Shown here piece by piece: positions 40,078 to 48,563 of a stretch of 64,000 bases of DNA. This DNA is from Gluconacetobacter azotocaptans (lineage in GTDB: Bacteria; Pseudomonadota; Alphaproteobacteria; Acetobacterales; Acetobacteraceae): assembly GCF_014174355.1 (NCBI RefSeq), contig NZ_JABEQF010000003.1:62001-126000 (forward strand). The letters run 5' to 3'. The stretch's first letter is position 1. Each line of letters starts with the position of its first letter. The position numbers and the translations under genes are program-made. A model generated the notes under the pieces. The model searched no databases and was not told the DNA's origin. It was given only the letters and a program-made list of their open reading frames with translations.

Positions 40078-40878
40078 ATGGAACTGTTGATCGCGCCCAA
40101 TACGGTGCCGCAAGCCAGTCGAGATACGATGCCCGCAACGGGTACGCCCGGCTGGGCCACCGACGGGGACCCCGCGCTGAATATCCCGGCAACGGGCGAT
40201 CTGGCCTGCCATTACAATATGATGATGGCGGAGATCGTGCAGGCGATCCTTGACGCCGGCATGGCTCTCGACCGCACCAATTGGGGGCAGCTGTCGGCGG
40301 CAATCCAGAAGTTCGTTGCGAACGAAACCCTGCGCGCCACGACAATCGAGAGCAACCTGCAAACGAGCAAGCAGGACATTCTGGGCTTCACTCCAGTCCA
40401 GCAGGGAGGCGGCGCAAACCAAGGCACGAACAAGGTCTTTTTGGGCTTCGATTCTGCCGGTTCAGGTCGTGCGCGCCTTCAGGTCGACGCTACCGACAAA
40501 GGGACCCTCGCATACTACGCGGACTTGGTGGCCATTGCAGCCTCCGGGATTGCATCTGGAAACGGCTGCATCGAAGCCCCGGTCGGCAGCGGCATTTCTT
40601 TGCTGTTCCAATGGGTCACATTCCAGGCCACCACGGGCCCGGGTGGGAGCGCCAACGGATCATACGAGACCAACAATATTTCCGTGACGTGGCCGCGAGC
40701 GTTTTCGACCTTTCTGGGCGTGCCCGGAACGACTGTGTTCGATATTGGCGGCATCGGGATGGGTGAGCGTTGCTGGGTTATGGGCGCTCCCAGCGAATCC
40801 GGCGGAGATTTTCGCCTCGCCTGCAATCAGAATGCCGCCACCATGACGGGCAATGCATGGGTAGTGGGGATCGCATAA
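40078..40878 (+). CDS. Tail fibre protein, 266 aa
   Basis: The N-terminus (IPATGDLACHYNMMMAEIVQ, AGMALDRTNWGQLSAAIQ) is the baseplate-proximal part; KQDILGFTPVQQGGG and KVFLGFDSAGSGRARLQVD are shaft repeats common in fibres. The C-terminal 100 residues form a gp53-like knob (ISVTWPRAF, MTGNAWVVGIA). Receptor binding at the cell surface is its expected role. Confidence 0.85.
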   Translation: MELLIAPNTVPQASRDTMPATGTPGWATDGDPALNIPATGDLACHYNMMMAEIVQAILDAGMALDRTNWGQLSAAIQKFVANETLRATTIESNLQTSKQDILGFTPVQQGGGANQGTNKVFLGFDSAGSGRARLQVDATDKGTLAYYADLVAIAASGIASGNGCIEAPVGSGISLLFQWVTFQATTGPGGSANGSYETNNISVTWPRAFSTFLGVPGTTVFDIGGIGMGERCWVMGAPSESGGDFRLACNQNAATMTGNAWVVGIA

Positions 40879-40879
40879 C

Positions 40880-41305
40880 ATGTCTTGGCAATACTCATCC
40901 TCGGGCGGATTCCGTCCGGCCACGACCGCAGACGCGGTGTCCTCTGGCTACACATTCGTCGACGATGACACATACGCCTCGCTTTTCGAGGCGCAGGCCA
41001 AAGGCGCGCGGATTCAGGCCAATGCGTCGGGCGCCCCAGAAGCCATCGACGGGAACGGCAATGTCGTCGACCTGTCGACCGTTGCGTCCACCGCGACATA
41101 TGTGCAGACGGTCACGGTGACCCTGGCCCAGCAGGCACAAGCAGCGATGTCCATCGTCAACCAGCAGGCCGCCCTTGCCGCCGTCATGGGTCAGACATTC
41201 GGGCCGGCCATGCGCGCCTACGTCACTGCGCTCCAGGTGATCGTCGCCGGCACCGACACCACCAGCGCCCCGCTGCCGGCCGCACCGGCGGCTTATACCG
41301 ATTGA
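40880..41305 (+). CDS. Tail fibre assembly-like protein, 141 aa
   Basis: Starts one base after the fibre stop. The N-terminus (YSSSGGFRPATTADAVSSGY, then FVDDDTYASLFEAQAKGARI) resembles fibre-assembly chaperones, followed by an alpha-helical region (LAQQAQAAMSIVNQQAALAA). Function inferred from place and shape. Confidence 0.6.
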   Translation: MSWQYSSSGGFRPATTADAVSSGYTFVDDDTYASLFEAQAKGARIQANASGAPEAIDGNGNVVDLSTVASTATYVQTVTVTLAQQAQAAMSIVNQQAALAAVMGQTFGPAMRAYVTALQVIVAGTDTTSAPLPAAPAAYTD

Positions 41306-41313
41306 GGCACTCG

Positions 41314-42858
41314 ATGAACCGAATCCAATGCGGTGTCCTGGCAGCGGTGCTCTGCCTTGTCCCGTCTCTCGTGCGCGCCCAGTCCCAGATCGTGCCGTTG
41401 TTGCCTGGTCAGCTTCTGTCAGCTGCCATTCTATCGACCATCCAGTCCGGAAAAGCGGACTATTCGGGTCTGGTGGCAGAGGTCGCGCGGGCCTCGGCCG
41501 CCGAGGGCACATTGCAGTCGAGCACCGTCGCCAATATGGACGGATCGTCCACAAACCAGCTGCTGTCGACGCCTGTGGTATCGGGGGGCAGGCTGGACGG
41601 CGCGCAGTCGATCCCCGGATTTGCGAATGACGCAGCCGCGCGCACGATCGCCCAGCATTTCGTGGACCTGCCGAATGTGCTGGATTTCGGGGCGGTTGCA
41701 GGAACGGCCGACAGCGGAAATGGTTTTCTATCCGCCTATGAGACTGCCCCGGCGACAACGGGATTCCGTGTCCTCAATTTCCCGTACAGCGCATCAGGAT
41801 ATACCGCGAACGCCCTGTCCGGGGCATCCAACGATTACCTGTATCCCGGCGTGGGCAGCCTGAAAAACGAATTGCCGGGCATCTACTACCTCAATGGGAA
41901 CGTCGTTGCGGGGACAATGGGAGGCACGCCGGAGAACGGGCACGGCACGTTCAACAGCGAAATCACGAACCCGTGGAACGTAGTGACGAACATTCGCGAG
42001 GTGCTGGACCCGGCGGCCGTACCATCGCGCGGCGCCGGCGTAACCTATGTCGGGCATTCGGTTGAGTGCCTGCCGCAGCGGCCAAACGCGTCCGACGCAA
42101 ACACGACGATTCGAGGAATTGCGTGCCTGTATTTCGGTGGGGATACGGGGACCGGTGGCGCGACTGGAACCGCCTATGGTTCCGAAATCGTCAACATGGT
42201 GCAAAACGTCGACACCAATTCCGGAAATATCCTGGAGTTGAACCAGAACTGGAACGGGCAGGTTGCCGACGGCGGCTTCAGCCGCACGCTCTACATCACG
42301 GGCGGAGGGAACTACCCGAACCCGAATTCGGCGGCTATCGAGATCAACCACGGCACCTATTCAGGCGGCAGCGCGCCGTACGGATCAGGCATCGTGATCC
42401 GCGGGTCAACCAATGATCTGGCAATGTTCCGTGCCTCTGCTACCGACCCGGGGTATTTTCAGCTCGGACTCAATGAGAATGCGGCGTATATCTACTCTTT
42501 GGACAAGCAGGCCAATCTTTGGGCAACGTCTCTGGCGACGCATAACGCGGCCGGCACTACCACGTCCGCCATCGACACCAACGGATACTCGACCGCCGCT
42601 GGCTATACCGCGTCCAACGGCATTGCCGTGAATGGCGGTCAGATCGTTATTGGCAACACAGCGAGCATCGCGGGGAACACATCCCTGACGTGGGCCGTGA
42701 TATCCGCCCTTATTGGCGTGCCGGAAAGCTCGATGCTCTGGTGCCACGATTGCCGGGCGCCCGGACAGGCGGCAGGCGCCGGCACCGGCCGCTGGATCTA
42801 TGCGGACAGTGCCGGTCACTGGTTGGATCAGGCCACGGGAACGACACCGACAAATTGA
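41314..42858 (+). CDS. Tailspike-like beta-helix protein with signal peptide, 514 aa
   Basis: Residues 1-22 (NRIQCGVLAAVLCLVPSLVR then AQ) read as a Sec signal peptide, unusual for a virion protein. The mature part starts with a helical segment, then VLDFGAVAGTADSGNG (about 118-133), reminiscent of pectate-lyase-like beta-helix N-termini, and continues Gly/Asn/Thr-rich to the end. A C-terminal CHDC is present. It may be a receptor-binding or depolymerising spike, or a protein exported by the lysogen. The ATG at 41314 begins at the signal peptide. Confidence 0.7.
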   Translation: MNRIQCGVLAAVLCLVPSLVRAQSQIVPLLPGQLLSAAILSTIQSGKADYSGLVAEVARASAAEGTLQSSTVANMDGSSTNQLLSTPVVSGGRLDGAQSIPGFANDAAARTIAQHFVDLPNVLDFGAVAGTADSGNGFLSAYETAPATTGFRVLNFPYSASGYTANALSGASNDYLYPGVGSLKNELPGIYYLNGNVVAGTMGGTPENGHGTFNSEITNPWNVVTNIREVLDPAAVPSRGAGVTYVGHSVECLPQRPNASDANTTIRGIACLYFGGDTGTGGATGTAYGSEIVNMVQNVDTNSGNILELNQNWNGQVADGGFSRTLYITGGGNYPNPNSAAIEINHGTYSGGSAPYGSGIVIRGSTNDLAMFRASATDPGYFQLGLNENAAYIYSLDKQANLWATSLATHNAAGTTTSAIDTNGYSTAAGYTASNGIAVNGGQIVIGNTASIAGNTSLTWAVISALIGVPESSMLWCHDCRAPGQAAGAGTGRWIYADSAGHWLDQATGTTPTN

Positions 42859-42904
42859 CGGCCGCTGGCGTCATGTCAGCGTCCTCCCGATCGAGACGAT
42901 CGCA

Positions 42905-42930
42905 GCCGCCCAGTAGGGCGGCTTTTTTAT
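42905..42930 (+). terminator. Rho-independent terminator after fibre genes
   Basis: GCCGCCC, AGTA loop, GGGCGGC, then TTTTTTAT. It follows the structural operon, 46 bases after the spike gene, and precedes the lysis genes by 12 bases. Confidence 0.9.
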
Positions 42931-42941
42931 TGGAAAATCGA

Positions 42942-43271
42942 ATGCCTCAAGACCTGGCTCCGAAGGGAGATGCGGAGCGCGTCCGCCTGCTCGAAGACCG
43001 AGTGCTGGTGCTGGAAACCAGCCTGTCTGCGCTGGACGGAAAGCATGAGGACCTCAAGTCCATGGTCGACCGCAAGATCACCGAACTGACCACGTTCGTG
43101 ACGTCGCGGCTGGATGCCGTGTCGCGTCAGATCGGCGACGTGAATGACAAGCTCGCGCGGCTATTCGGCGCCCGGGCAGTCGTCACAGGCCTGATCACGC
43201 TGGTGACGTCGATCCTCGGATCGGGCGTCGTACACGTCGTGGTGTCGCTCACAGGAGGCAACTCGCCGTGA
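42942..43271 (+). CDS. XhlA-like coiled-coil membrane protein, 109 aa
   Basis: Residues 10-75 form a coiled coil (RLLEDRVLVLETSLSALDGK, LDAVSRQIGDVNDKLARLF), and residues about 78-102 a membrane helix (VTGLITLVTSILGSGVVHVV). This is the layout of haemolysin XhlA, which acts with holins in lysis. It opens the lysis module. Confidence 0.75.
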   Translation: MPQDLAPKGDAERVRLLEDRVLVLETSLSALDGKHEDLKSMVDRKITELTTFVTSRLDAVSRQIGDVNDKLARLFGARAVVTGLITLVTSILGSGVVHVVVSLTGGNSP

Positions 43272-43684
43272 GCGACATCGACATCGCAGCCCGTACTGCC
43301 TGGGGTGAGGCACGGGGCGAAGGTGCGCGTGGGATGCAGGCCGTTCTGAATGTGATCGGCAATCGCGCGGCGCAACCCGGCTGGTGGGGCGCTTCGATCG
43401 GATCCTGCTGCCTCAAGCCCTGGCAGTTTTCATGCTGGCTGCGGACCGATCCGAACCGGACGAAGCTGCTGGCCGTGACGGATTCCGACCCGCAGTTCCG
43501 CCAGGCGCTGGCTTTGGCCGAATGTCTGTCCGCCGGCGATCTGGAGGACCTCACATGTGGCTCCGATCACTATTTCGCCGACGGCATAGAGCCGCTTCCG
43601 ATCTGGGCAGATGGCCGGAGGCCCCGCTGCACTATCGGGCGTCACGTCTTCTATCGCTGTGGCCTGCAAGGGAACGAGCAATGA
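43268..43684 (+). CDS. Endolysin, SleB/CwlJ-type cell wall hydrolase, 138 aa, GTG start
   Basis: Hydrolase_2 family: AARTAWGEARGEGARGMQAV has the catalytic Glu in EARGEG, followed by NVIGNRA, CLKPWQFSCW and a closing FYRCG. Likely degrades peptidoglycan at lysis. No signal peptide, so it depends on a holin. It overlaps both neighbours (GTGA and ATGA). Confidence 0.9.
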   Translation: MSDIDIAARTAWGEARGEGARGMQAVLNVIGNRAAQPGWWGASIGSCCLKPWQFSCWLRTDPNRTKLLAVTDSDPQFRQALALAECLSAGDLEDLTCGSDHYFADGIEPLPIWADGRRPRCTIGRHVFYRCGLQGNEQ

Positions 43685-43947
43685 ACACCGCAACCCGCGT
43701 GTCCGGCATCGCCGGTGCGCTCAGCGCGCTGCTGCTGTGCCTGCCGGCGCAATACAGCCTCTACGCCGCATGGCTCGTCGTCACCTGCGCGGCGATCTCG
43801 GCGGGCGTACCTGCGCCCGCACCCGGATCGCGCTGGGGACCGATCTACCGCGCGATCAATGTCGTCGCCCTCAATGTCGGCTGGGCAGCCAACCGGCTGC
43901 GCGATGCCAACTCGCCGGCCGAGAGCGACACCGCCCCGCCCGCCTGA
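43681..43947 (+). CDS. Small membrane protein, holin candidate, 88 aa
   Basis: Two hydrophobic segments (about 7-24, GIAGALSALLLCLPA, and 27-47, LYAAWLVVTCAAISAG) with a charged C-terminus. Size and coupling to the endolysin suggest a class II-like holin, although an XhlA-type helper is also present. It could instead be a spanin component. Confidence 0.6.
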   Translation: MNTATRVSGIAGALSALLLCLPAQYSLYAAWLVVTCAAISAGVPAPAPGSRWGPIYRAINVVALNVGWAANRLRDANSPAESDTAPPA

Positions 43948-43975
43948 CTGCGGGGCACCCCAATCCTACCCCCCC

Positions 43976-43998
43976 GACCGCCCGCGAGGCGGTCTTTT
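43976..43998 (+). terminator. Terminator after lysis genes
   Basis: GACCGCC, CGCGA loop, GGCGGTC, followed by TTTT. It separates the lysis module from the distal cargo. Confidence 0.85.
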
Positions 43999-44013
43999 CG
44001 TATGGAGGCCCCT

Positions 44014-44286
44014 ATGGCCGATCTGAAATCCGTCACCGCCCTCGAAGCCCTGATCTCCGACGCCGCCGGAAAGAGCGAAAGCGCCGCCGTCAAGGCCGAC
44101 ATCGCCATCGCCGGCACGGCCGCGTCGCTGCTGGCATCGACTCTGGTCCCGCGGCTGGACCCGGCGCTGGACATCGACGGCGTCGATGCGGCGCTGGCCA
44201 AGGTCTTCTCGGGCCTGTCCGACCTCAAGGCCGCGATCGCACCGCCCGTTCCCGCGGTGCCGGCCGAGTCTGCGCCGACGGTCTGA
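44014..44286 (+). CDS. Hypothetical Ala-rich protein, 90 aa
   Basis: Helical Ala-rich protein (AVKADIAIAGTAASLLASTL) with a Pro-rich tail. A GGAGG ribosome site precedes the ATG at 44014. Unrecognised; its place after lysis genes suggests accessory cargo. Confidence 0.55.
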   Translation: MADLKSVTALEALISDAAGKSESAAVKADIAIAGTAASLLASTLVPRLDPALDIDGVDAALAKVFSGLSDLKAAIAPPVPAVPAESAPTV

Positions 44287-44332
44287 CTCCAGACCATTGA
44301 TCTGACCCCAAAAATCAACAGGAAAAATTAAG

Positions 44333-44893
44333 ATGGCCCATCTTTCCCGCCGTTCCCTGCTGCGCGGCGCGATCGCGCTCGCCGGCGCTTCTGCCCTGGC
44401 TGCCTGCGCCGTCTCCACGAACGGCAATGTGACCACCATCACGCTGAACGTCGCCAAGATCGACGCCTATGGCCAAGCCGGGCTGAACGCGGCCGCGACC
44501 GTGACGGGATTCCTGTCCACCGTCCCGGCGGCTGCGCCGTATGTCCCGCTGATCGCGGCGGCCGAAACCGCCCTCTCCGGCGCACTGACGGCACTGTCAT
44601 CGGCGGCAGGCTCGGCGCTTACGATCGACTACAATGATGCGACCTGGAAAACCCGTGTGGACAGCGTGCTGCATGCGCTGGCCGCTGTCGGCACGGCGAT
44701 CGGCGTAGCCCTGAAGGGCATGGGGCCGGCATTGCCGGCGTCGATCGCCGCCGACGCCAACACGGCAGTGAGTGCGCTGCGGACCGTCATCAGTCTGTTC
44801 GAGGGCCTGGTTGGCGTGTCGGCCGCCCGCGCCGTCGCCGCGCCAGAGATGACCGAGGCGCAGGCGCTGCGGGTTCTCGGCGTCAGCCGGTGA
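44333..44893 (+). CDS. Predicted Tat-type lipoprotein, 186 aa
   Basis: SRRSLLRG (5-12) resembles a twin-arginine motif, followed by a hydrophobic run and lipobox LAAC with C25. The mature part is Ala/Thr/Val-rich and helical. An envelope location is indicated; function unknown. It overlaps the next gene by four bases. Confidence 0.7.
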   Translation: MAHLSRRSLLRGAIALAGASALAACAVSTNGNVTTITLNVAKIDAYGQAGLNAAATVTGFLSTVPAAAPYVPLIAAAETALSGALTALSSAAGSALTIDYNDATWKTRVDSVLHALAAVGTAIGVALKGMGPALPASIAADANTAVSALRTVISLFEGLVGVSAARAVAAPEMTEAQALRVLGVSR

Positions 44894-45288
44894 CGCGCGC
44901 CGCGTTGGCCGCGCTACTGGCTCTCTCCGGCTGCACGACGCTACCGGAGCGCGCCCGGAGCGCCCTTGTCGGCCAGCCGCGCCCGGCCGCCCTCTCCTGC
45001 ATGGGGGTGCCGGACCGGGCGGAGCAGCGCGGCGACATCGAAACCCTGACCTGGCGGCAGGACCAGCAGGTTCAGGGGCCGTTCGACATCAAGGGTCCGC
45101 TGTCGCTCGAATTGAGCCTAGGCGGCCATGGCACCTGCCGGGCGACCGCGACGATCCGCGACGGGCGCATCTCCTCTGTCGTCTATTCCGGGCCCAGCGC
45201 CACGCTGCTGGGCCGCAACGGGGCCTGCGCCGGTCTTGTGCGCGGGTGCGTTCAGCCCGACCCCAGCAAATCGGAGCCTTCTCCATGA
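44890..45288 (+). CDS. Predicted lipoprotein, 132 aa, GTG start
   Basis: Short signal with lipobox LSGC (C15). The mature part contains CMGVPDRAEQRGDIETLTW, TATIRDGRISSVVYSGPSA and two more cysteine-containing stretches near the end, resembling small outer-membrane assembly-type lipoproteins. Translational coupling to the preceding lipoprotein suggests joint action. Confidence 0.65.
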   Translation: MTRAALAALLALSGCTTLPERARSALVGQPRPAALSCMGVPDRAEQRGDIETLTWRQDQQVQGPFDIKGPLSLELSLGGHGTCRATATIRDGRISSVVYSGPSATLLGRNGACAGLVRGCVQPDPSKSEPSP

Positions 45289-45407
45289 TTCATGATGTCG
45301 CCATTGGGCTGCTCGGCGCGCTCGGCGGGCAGGTCCTGGCGCTGATCTCGCTCAAGATCCTCCGCGTCCGGCGGTCGCAGCAGCTTCGCGACGCGGGGCT
45401 GGAGTGA
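45285..45407 (+). CDS. Tiny membrane protein, 40 aa
   Basis: One membrane helix (AIGLLGALGGQVLALISLKI) and a basic tail (RVRRSQQLRDAG). ATGA overlap with the lipoprotein stop and a one-base overlap with the next gene make translation likely. Confidence 0.5.
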   Translation: MIHDVAIGLLGALGGQVLALISLKILRVRRSQQLRDAGLE

Positions 45408-46168
45408 TGGGCCGCAAGCTCGGCTGCCGGCCGGCCGAAACACGCCCCGGCCAACCCACCATGACCAGCCTGCGCATGATGGCGCGCCGCGCGCCCCCGC
45501 GCCTGATCCGCGACCATATCGACCCGGCGCCGCTGATGCTGGGCAATGACGTGCTGGGGGACTGTACCTCGGCCGGCCTGGGCAACCACATCCGCGCGAC
45601 GGCCGCGCTGGCCGGCTATCAGGTGGCCGTGCGGGACGCTGACGCTGTGCTGTTCTACGAGCGGTCGACTGGCTACATGCCTGCCGATCCGGCGACCGAC
45701 CAGGGCGGCGTCGAGGTGGACGTGCTGACCCATGCTGCGCGCGACGGATACGCGCTGGCCGGCCAGACGCTGTTCCCCCTGTGGGGCAGCGCCGATCCGG
45801 CGGACCTGAACGGGCTGCGCAACATTATGGCCGGGCTGGGCGCGGCCTATCTGGGCGTGCATCTCGCGCTGGCCGACCAAGCCGAGGGTGGTGTGTGGGA
45901 CACGGCCACGCCGGGCGACCAGACGCCAGGATCGTGGGGCGGGCATTGCCTGCTGGCCTGGGCCTATGACGGCGTGGCGGAGGATGCGCTGGTCACGCTG
46001 CTGACCTGGGGCACGACGCAGCGCTGCACCTGGCGCTGGCTGCGGTCGCGGCTGATGGAGGTGCACGGCCTGGCCTGGCGGCAGTTGATGCCGGCCGGCG
46101 GCCTGGCACCGGACGGCGAGGATTGGGACGCGCTGGTGGGGGCGAACCGGGATTATCTGGCGGGATAA
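45407..46168 (+). CDS. Papain-like cysteine-protease-fold protein, 253 aa
   Basis: MLGNDVLGDCTSAGLGNHIR contains a Cys-bearing helix start like that of papain/C39 proteins, and GSWGGHCLLAWAYD supplies a His; together they look like a Cys-His pair. Proteins of this outline are common in bacterial prophages, their substrate unknown. Last gene before the prophage end; candidate lysogenic-conversion gene. Confidence 0.6.
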   Translation: MGRKLGCRPAETRPGQPTMTSLRMMARRAPPRLIRDHIDPAPLMLGNDVLGDCTSAGLGNHIRATAALAGYQVAVRDADAVLFYERSTGYMPADPATDQGGVEVDVLTHAARDGYALAGQTLFPLWGSADPADLNGLRNIMAGLGAAYLGVHLALADQAEGGVWDTATPGDQTPGSWGGHCLLAWAYDGVAEDALVTLLTWGTTQRCTWRWLRSRLMEVHGLAWRQLMPAGGLAPDGEDWDALVGANRDYLAG

Positions 46169-46176
46169 ACAGACAG

Positions 46177-46223
46177 AAAGCCGCTCCTGTGTTCAGTCGT
46201 ATAACTGAACCAGTGCGGCTTTT
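46177..46223. terminator. Bidirectional terminator at prophage end
   Basis: AAAGCCGC ... GCGGCTTT arms enclose an inner hairpin GTTCAG/CTGAAC, with A-rich and T-rich flanks. It stops late transcription before the tRNA gene. Confidence 0.8.
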
Positions 46224-46245
46224 GTGTATAACGTCTTGAAAAAGC

Positions 46246-46290
46246 TGGTCGGAGTGAGAGGATTCGAACCTCCGGCCCCTGCGTCCCGAA
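46246..46290. other. Candidate attachment site (tRNA 3' end)
   Basis: Phage-to-host boundary inferred from the last phage gene (46168), the terminator and the intact tRNA-Pro. The 3' part of the tRNA (T arm to CCA) is the usual crossover sequence. The matching repeat should lie left of base 1, beyond int, and cannot be seen here. Confidence 0.45.
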
Positions 46291-46322
46291 CACAGTGCTC
46301 TACCAGGCTGAGCTACACTCCG
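46246..46322 (-). tRNA. tRNA-Pro (anticodon CGG)
   Basis: On the minus strand the acceptor CGGAGTG pairs perfectly with CACTCCG. The D arm GCTC...GAGC, anticodon stem CTGTG/CGCAG with loop TTCGGGA (anticodon CGG) and T arm with TTCGAAT are all present. Discriminator A and an encoded CCA close the 3' end at 46246. Its 3' end faces the prophage, so it is the probable integration target. Confidence 0.95.
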
Positions 46323-46429
46323 AACTTGACGGGGGCTATACAACCCATCCCGGGTCTCCGCAAGTGCCCCCTCGCCATCTTTTCGCCGGCCGTCAGGTCG
46401 CGGGCACCGTCAGGGGCCGGCATCCCGCG

Positions 46430-47011
46430 TCACAGGCGGCTGACATCCTCGGTCGTCGGCAGGTGGGCCGTCGCGGTCAGGCGCGCCATCACCGTGGCGA
46501 CATCGGGCACGACCTCGAACAGGTCCAGCGCCGACGTCTCGGCGAAACCGTCGTGAACGGCGGCGTTCAGCATCGCCAGCATCGCATCGGCCCAGCCCGC
46601 GACGTTGACGATGAAGATCGGCTTGTCATGCAGCTTCAACTGCCGCCAGGTCACGATTTCCATCGTCTCGTCGAAGGTGCCCAGGCCGCCGGGCAGCACG
46701 ACGAAGGCGTCGGCCCGCGCGAACATCAATTGCTTGCGGCTGTGCATCGAATCGGTGACCGTCAGGTCGTCCACCCCCGCATGCATCACTTCGCGCGATT
46801 GCAGGAAGGTCGGGATCACGCCCGAAACCTGGCCGCCGGCCAGCAGCGTGGCGTCCGCCACCGCGCCCATCAGCCCGACATCGCCCCCGCCATAGACCAG
46901 GCGCATCCCGGCCTCGCCCAGGCCGGCCCCCATTTCGCGCGCCGCGGCCAGGAAGGCGGGACGGGTTCCGAAACGGGATCCACAGAATACGGCAACGGCG
47001 GCAACGGACAT
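46430..47011 (-). CDS. LOG-family protein (cytokinin riboside phosphoribohydrolase-like), 193 aa
   Basis: Rossmann-fold LOG protein that would release a base from nucleoside 5'-monophosphates. YGGGDVGLMGAVAD (40-53) and PGGLGTFDET (107-116) are the two signature motifs, with M89-x-R92-K in SMHSRK. Length is typical. Activity on plant-type cytokinins versus general nucleotide salvage cannot be decided. First host gene after the tRNA. Confidence 0.92.
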   Translation of the reverse strand: MSVAAVAVFCGSRFGTRPAFLAAAREMGAGLGEAGMRLVYGGGDVGLMGAVADATLLAGGQVSGVIPTFLQSREVMHAGVDDLTVTDSMHSRKQLMFARADAFVVLPGGLGTFDETMEIVTWRQLKLHDKPIFIVNVAGWADAMLAMLNAAVHDGFAETSALDLFEVVPDVATVMARLTATAHLPTTEDVSRL

Positions 47012-47129
47012 GAATCCTCATCCTCCTGTTTACAATTCGGACGGCTGGCGCGGGTGGACAGGCGGCCTGGCCGCGTCCGCGTGACATCCCCGGGGGCCGG
47101 CTCGCCACAGGGCGAACGTAACCAGCCTC

Positions 47130-48332
47130 TCAGGCGACGCCGGGGCGGGTCCGCCCTCGCAGCAGCACAGTGGCACCGACCCCCGCCCCGGTAAACAGGG
47201 CCGACGCCAGAAACATCGGGCCGTAGCCCAGGCTCTGGATCATCAGGCCCAGCATGGGTCCCGACAGGCCGATGCCGATATCCAGGAACACGCTGAACGC
47301 CCCCAGCGCGGCCCCCCGGTTCTGCGGCCCGACGCGGGACACGGCCTCGACCCCCAGCGCCGGAAACACCAGCGAAAATCCCGCCCCCGTCAGCGCCGCC
47401 CCCAGGTCGGCCGACAGCACGCCGGTGCTGCGCCACAGGATCAGCAGGCCCGCCGATTCGACCAGCAGCGACACGACTGCCACCTTCAGCCCGCCCTGCC
47501 GCCCGATCTGGCGCGAAAACAGCAGCCGCACCAGCACGAACACCACGCCGAACACCGTCAGGGCCAGCGCCGCCCCCTGCCAGTGCCGGGCCGAGAAATA
47601 CAGCGACAGGCACGCCGAAATCGCACCGAAGCCGACCGACCCGCACGCCAGCACGACGCCGTGCGGGAACACCCGCCAGAAGACCTGGCTGAACGGCAGC
47701 ACCTCACCCTTGGGCATCGGCGGCACCGGGGCGTAGCGCGAGGCTGCCAGCAGGCCGCCGAAGGCCAGCACCGCCGACAGCAGGCCCACCCCCAGCAGGC
47801 CGCCGAACGGGGCGGGCAGGTGGGACAGCATCTCGCCCACCGGGGCGCCCAGGGCGATTCCGCCATATGAGGTGATGCCGTTCCACGAGATGACCTGCGC
47901 CGTGCGTTCGGCCCCCACGCGGCCGATGTTCCACAGGATGGCGCCCGTCGCCGTCCAGCTTTCGCCCACACCCATCAGGATGCGGCTGGTGATCAGCAGC
48001 AGGACCGACAGGCCCGGGCGGTGAGGAAACGCCCCCGACAGCATCAGCGCCACGCCCGCCGCCGTGCAGGTGGCAAGGCCGATCACGACCGCGGGCTTGG
48101 CCCCCCGGCCGTCGACGAACCGGCCCGCCGTCGCGCGCGAGGCGAACGTCGCCAGATATTGCAGCGACACGGCCAGGCCGGCGACGACGGTATTGTAGCC
48201 CAGCGTCTGATGGACGAACACGGGAATGACCGCCATCGGCAGGCCGATATCGACGTAGCAGATCAGGTTGAACAGCACGACCGCCAGGATACGCAGCGTG
48301 GGATTACCCGAAGACGTCCGCAGCGATGTCAT
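47130..48332 (-). CDS. MFS transporter, 400 aa
   Basis: Twelve-helix major facilitator, probably an exporter of the YfcJ/YhhS type. GRFVDGRGAKPAVVIG matches the loop 2-3 motif of MFS. It begins PTLRILAVVLFNLICYVDIG. ATG at 48332 was preferred over 48395 because the longer N-terminus is Arg-rich and not membrane-like; the ribosome site is weak in both. Substrate unknown. Confidence 0.85.
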   Translation of the reverse strand: MTSLRTSSGNPTLRILAVVLFNLICYVDIGLPMAVIPVFVHQTLGYNTVVAGLAVSLQYLATFASRATAGRFVDGRGAKPAVVIGLATCTAAGVALMLSGAFPHRPGLSVLLLITSRILMGVGESWTATGAILWNIGRVGAERTAQVISWNGITSYGGIALGAPVGEMLSHLPAPFGGLLGVGLLSAVLAFGGLLAASRYAPVPPMPKGEVLPFSQVFWRVFPHGVVLACGSVGFGAISACLSLYFSARHWQGAALALTVFGVVFVLVRLLFSRQIGRQGGLKVAVVSLLVESAGLLILWRSTGVLSADLGAALTGAGFSLVFPALGVEAVSRVGPQNRGAALGAFSVFLDIGIGLSGPMLGLMIQSLGYGPMFLASALFTGAGVGATVLLRGRTRPGVA

Positions 48333-48563
48333 GGCGAAGGGGAGGCTCCTGTCTCTTTTGCGGACACCATACGACCCCCGCCGGGTTGCCGCCAAGGTGG
48401 CGGGACGCCCTACCCGGCACCCTGTCCCGCGGAATCGTCGCCCATGTCCACCTCCAGCCCGTCACGACCGCGCGAGAACGGGACGCGGCGTTGACGCCGC
48501 CACCCCGGGGTGCGGCATGATCGTCTGACGGTCCGGGATCGGTCCCGGGGCAGAGGAGGACGT

